Program-made: the position numbers and the translations under genes
Shown here: positions 6,113 to 7,459 of the stretch, piece after piece
Numbering within the stretch: position 1 is the stretch's first letter
How the letters are laid out: the number at the start of each line of letters is the position of its first letter
Source: Oscillospiraceae bacterium
GTDB lineage: Bacteria; Bacillota_A; Clostridia; Oscillospirales; Oscillospiraceae
Reading direction: 5' to 3'
NCBI GenBank assembly: GCA_017936985.1
Contig: JAGBEM010000103.1
Span: 1-7,459 of the forward strand
DNA length: 7,459 nt
The notes under the pieces: generated by a model
Seen by the model: the letters and a program-made list of their open reading frames with translations, nothing else
Databases searched by the model: none
What the model was told of the DNA's origin: nothing

Positions 6113-6161
6113 GGAAAAAGTGAAACTACCGAGAAAAAACCAATGCAACAATAGCTATAAC

Positions 6162-6193
6162 AACACCCCGCCTTCGTACGAAGGCGGGGTGTT
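6162..6193. terminator. 32-base perfect palindrome, probable terminator of the reductase gene
   Basis: Positions 6162-6177 and 6178-6193 are exact reverse complements, with arms AACACCCCGCCTTCGT and ACGAAGGCGGGGTGTT. In RNA the stem would close with a small loop around CGTACG. It lies 24 bases past the stop of the minus-strand reductase gene. The T-rich tract beyond it on either strand is short (GTTTG on plus, GTTGTTAT on minus), so termination efficiency is uncertain. No intact plus-strand gene points into it. Confidence 0.75.
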
Positions 6194-6216
6194 TGCCGTT
6201 CATTGTATATCGGTTA

Positions 6217-7459
6217 CTAAAGAAGGACCTCAAGAATCTGTGATATATTCTTCTTTCCAAAAGAAACTTTCTCGTTATTGATCACAAGGCACGGCACACT
6301 CATCACATTGTATTGGTTTTTTAGATTTTCAAAATGGCGAATGTCATATACATGAGCCGTCACATTTGGATTTTGAGCAGCGATCCTCTGAGCGGCCACC
6401 ACCAGATCCGGGCACATGGTGCACGACAATGTGACCAGAATTTTCATATCTGTTTTGTTCGTAATGGCTGCAATCTGTTGCCGGGTAGTTTCATCCAGCG
6501 TCTGCCCGGGGCCTGCGGCGTTGTACAGCCCCAATACAAAAGAGGTAAACTCATGGCCGCTGGGAACGCCGTGGAAGGCAAGTCCTGTTTCCGTTCCATC
6601 CGCATTGCATATTGTAACACAGGGAGCATCCTGCAAGGATGCAGTCCTTTCTTCAACAGTAATCGTTAGCTTATCGGAAAGTGCTGACAATGCGGTGATG
6701 AACTGTTCCAACTCTGCCGATACCGGGCGGTCATCCAAACTCAGCTTCAGCAGCAGAGGACTTTCCATCCGGGCAAATACCGTATCCAGCTGCTGCCGCA
6801 TTTCGGCAGTGAAAAGCTCGCCGGATTCCGCTTCTTTCTGCACATTAACTGTGACAGTTGATTTGCCTTGCCTTGGTGCAGGCGCATCGGCGCGGATACC
6901 GGTCTTTCTCTGCATTGCCGCCACATATTTCTCCAGTTCCGTAGCTGCAAGCGCACCGTCGCTGGTGGCGGTCACCACCTGCCGTAGCGGCTTGATGCAT
7001 ACATCTCCCGCGGCATATACGCCGTCCGCACTGGTTTTCTGAGATGCGTCGGTCACAATATAGCCCTGTTCGTTCAGCTCCACCGTACCTTTCAGCATTT
7101 CCGTGGCAGGAGCATATCCGGCGAATACAAACACACCGAAAGTCTCATTGCTTCTATACTCCGTCACCTCTCCGGTGGCGGTATTTTTATACCGGGCATA
7201 GGTTAACCCGTTATCGCCGGACACTTCTTCCATGACAGTATTGGTCAGAACGGTGATCTTTTCATGATTTTTCGCCTGATCCGCCACAGATGCGGCGCAG
7301 GAAAAATCATCCTTACGGACCAGGATCGTCACGTGTCTGGCAAATTTGGTCAGAAATACACTTTCCTCCGCCGCGGCATAGCCTCCGCCAACCACAAAGA
7401 TTTCCTTGCCGGTAAAGAATTCACCGTCACAGGTGGCGCAGTAGGCAACGCCCCGGCCC
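6217..7459 (-). CDS. Thioredoxin reductase-like flavoprotein with C-terminal AhpF-type thioredoxin module (partial)
   Basis: The gene enters from the right edge, where the start is missing; 413 codons plus stop are visible. The frame continues past the internal GTG at 7393-7395 to the edge, adding 21 residues that contain the active-site motif CATC (fragment residues 7-10), as in thioredoxin reductases. VVGGGYAAAEE (22-32) is the nucleotide-binding loop, and DGVYAAGDV (about 145-153) is the second FAD motif. The HRRxxxR motif typical of NADPH use is replaced by LVRKDDF, so the electron donor is uncertain. After a linker (about 180-215), residues about 215-413 match the N-terminal domain of AhpF as I know it: GHEFTSFVLGLY, then TLSCTMCPDLV with redox pair CTMC (346-349), then NVMSVPCLV with the cis-proline. 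In AhpF this tandem thioredoxin fold precedes the reductase; here it follows, so the order is swapped. The likely job is passing electrons to a peroxiredoxin or similar partner. Transcription probably ends at the palindrome 6162-6193. Confidence 0.9.
   Translation of the reverse strand, partial: GRGVAYCATCDGEFFTGKEIFVVGGGYAAAEESVFLTKFARHVTILVRKDDFSCAASVADQAKNHEKITVLTNTVMEEVSGDNGLTYARYKNTATGEVTEYRSNETFGVFVFAGYAPATEMLKGTVELNEQGYIVTDASQKTSADGVYAAGDVCIKPLRQVVTATSDGALAATELEKYVAAMQRKTGIRADAPAPRQGKSTVTVNVQKEAESGELFTAEMRQQLDTVFARMESPLLLKLSLDDRPVSAELEQFITALSALSDKLTITVEERTASLQDAPCVTICNADGTETGLAFHGVPSGHEFTSFVLGLYNAAGPGQTLDETTRQQIAAITNKTDMKILVTLSCTMCPDLVVAAQRIAAQNPNVTAHVYDIRHFENLKNQYNVMSVPCLVINNEKVSFGKKNISQILEVLL

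Larger units (their letters stand above)
5733..6161. other. Intergenic stretch without an intact gene
   Basis: No convincing complete gene is present on either strand. The part to about 5865 contains only small, weak inverted repeats, for example CCGC/GCGG around 5841-5860. From about 5868 the sequence turns AT-rich and contains a weak promoter-like pair, a gene-start remnant, an inverted repeat and a short tandem repeat, described separately. Open frames at 5954-6151 (minus) and 6021-6281 (plus) lack a good ribosome binding site and protein-like composition, and the plus one runs through the palindrome into the reductase gene. Confidence 0.6.

Noticed and set aside
5954..6281. Small open frames on both strands around the intergenic repeats
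   Set aside because: They have no well-placed ribosome binding site, they cross the palindrome or inverted repeat, and their composition is not protein-like.
6416..7042. 208-codon plus-strand open frame opposite the reductase
   Set aside because: It is Ser/Ala/Val-rich shadow translation antisense to clearly conserved redox motifs.

Overview
The window looks like chromosomal DNA of a gut-type clostridium (Firmicutes, probably Oscillospirales or Lachnospirales). The evidence is strong AGGAGG ribosome binding sites, near-consensus sigma-A promoters, GC-rich housekeeping genes, a single-chain iron-sulfur serine dehydratase and a DGTV-type RCC1-repeat membrane protein. No taxonomic search was possible, so this placement is inference. 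No rRNA, tRNA, CRISPR array or complete mobile element was seen.

Layout. Minus-strand gene 1..801 (RCC1-repeat, single-pass membrane protein) starts with GTG and runs off the left edge. It diverges from nadE (952..2898, plus), a two-domain glutamine-dependent NAD+ synthetase. The 150-base gap between them carries one promoter for each direction. nadE converges on a minus-strand lipoprotein gene (2935..4149), and both share a hairpin terminator at 2905..2928. The lipoprotein gene diverges from sdaA (4483..5691, plus), the L-serine ammonia-lyase, which has its own promoter and a strong terminator. A gap of about 525 bases follows (5692..6216). It holds what looks like a decayed gene start, an inverted-repeat site and a short tandem repeat, and ends in a 32-base perfect palindrome. 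The last gene (minus, 6217..7459, running off the right edge) is a flavin disulfide reductase fused at its C-terminus to an AhpF-like tandem thioredoxin-fold module.

The most interesting stretch is 4170..4371 on the minus strand, between a perfect consensus promoter and the lipoprotein gene. It can encode a 33-codon peptide from a well-placed SD and GTG. The stop codon of that peptide lies inside the rising arm of a 13-bp intrinsic terminator, which stands only 24 bases before the lipoprotein start. The SD can pair with a site inside the small ORF, and the terminator loop is complementary to another leader segment. This looks like either a transcription-attenuation leader or a compact small-peptide mRNA with a structured RNA, and I do not recognise it as a known family.

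The genes do not form one operon: every intact gene is its own transcription unit as far as can be seen. nadE supplies NAD+, SdaA turns serine into pyruvate and ammonia, the reductase probably feeds electrons to a peroxiredoxin or thioredoxin-like partner, and the two envelope proteins have no assigned function.
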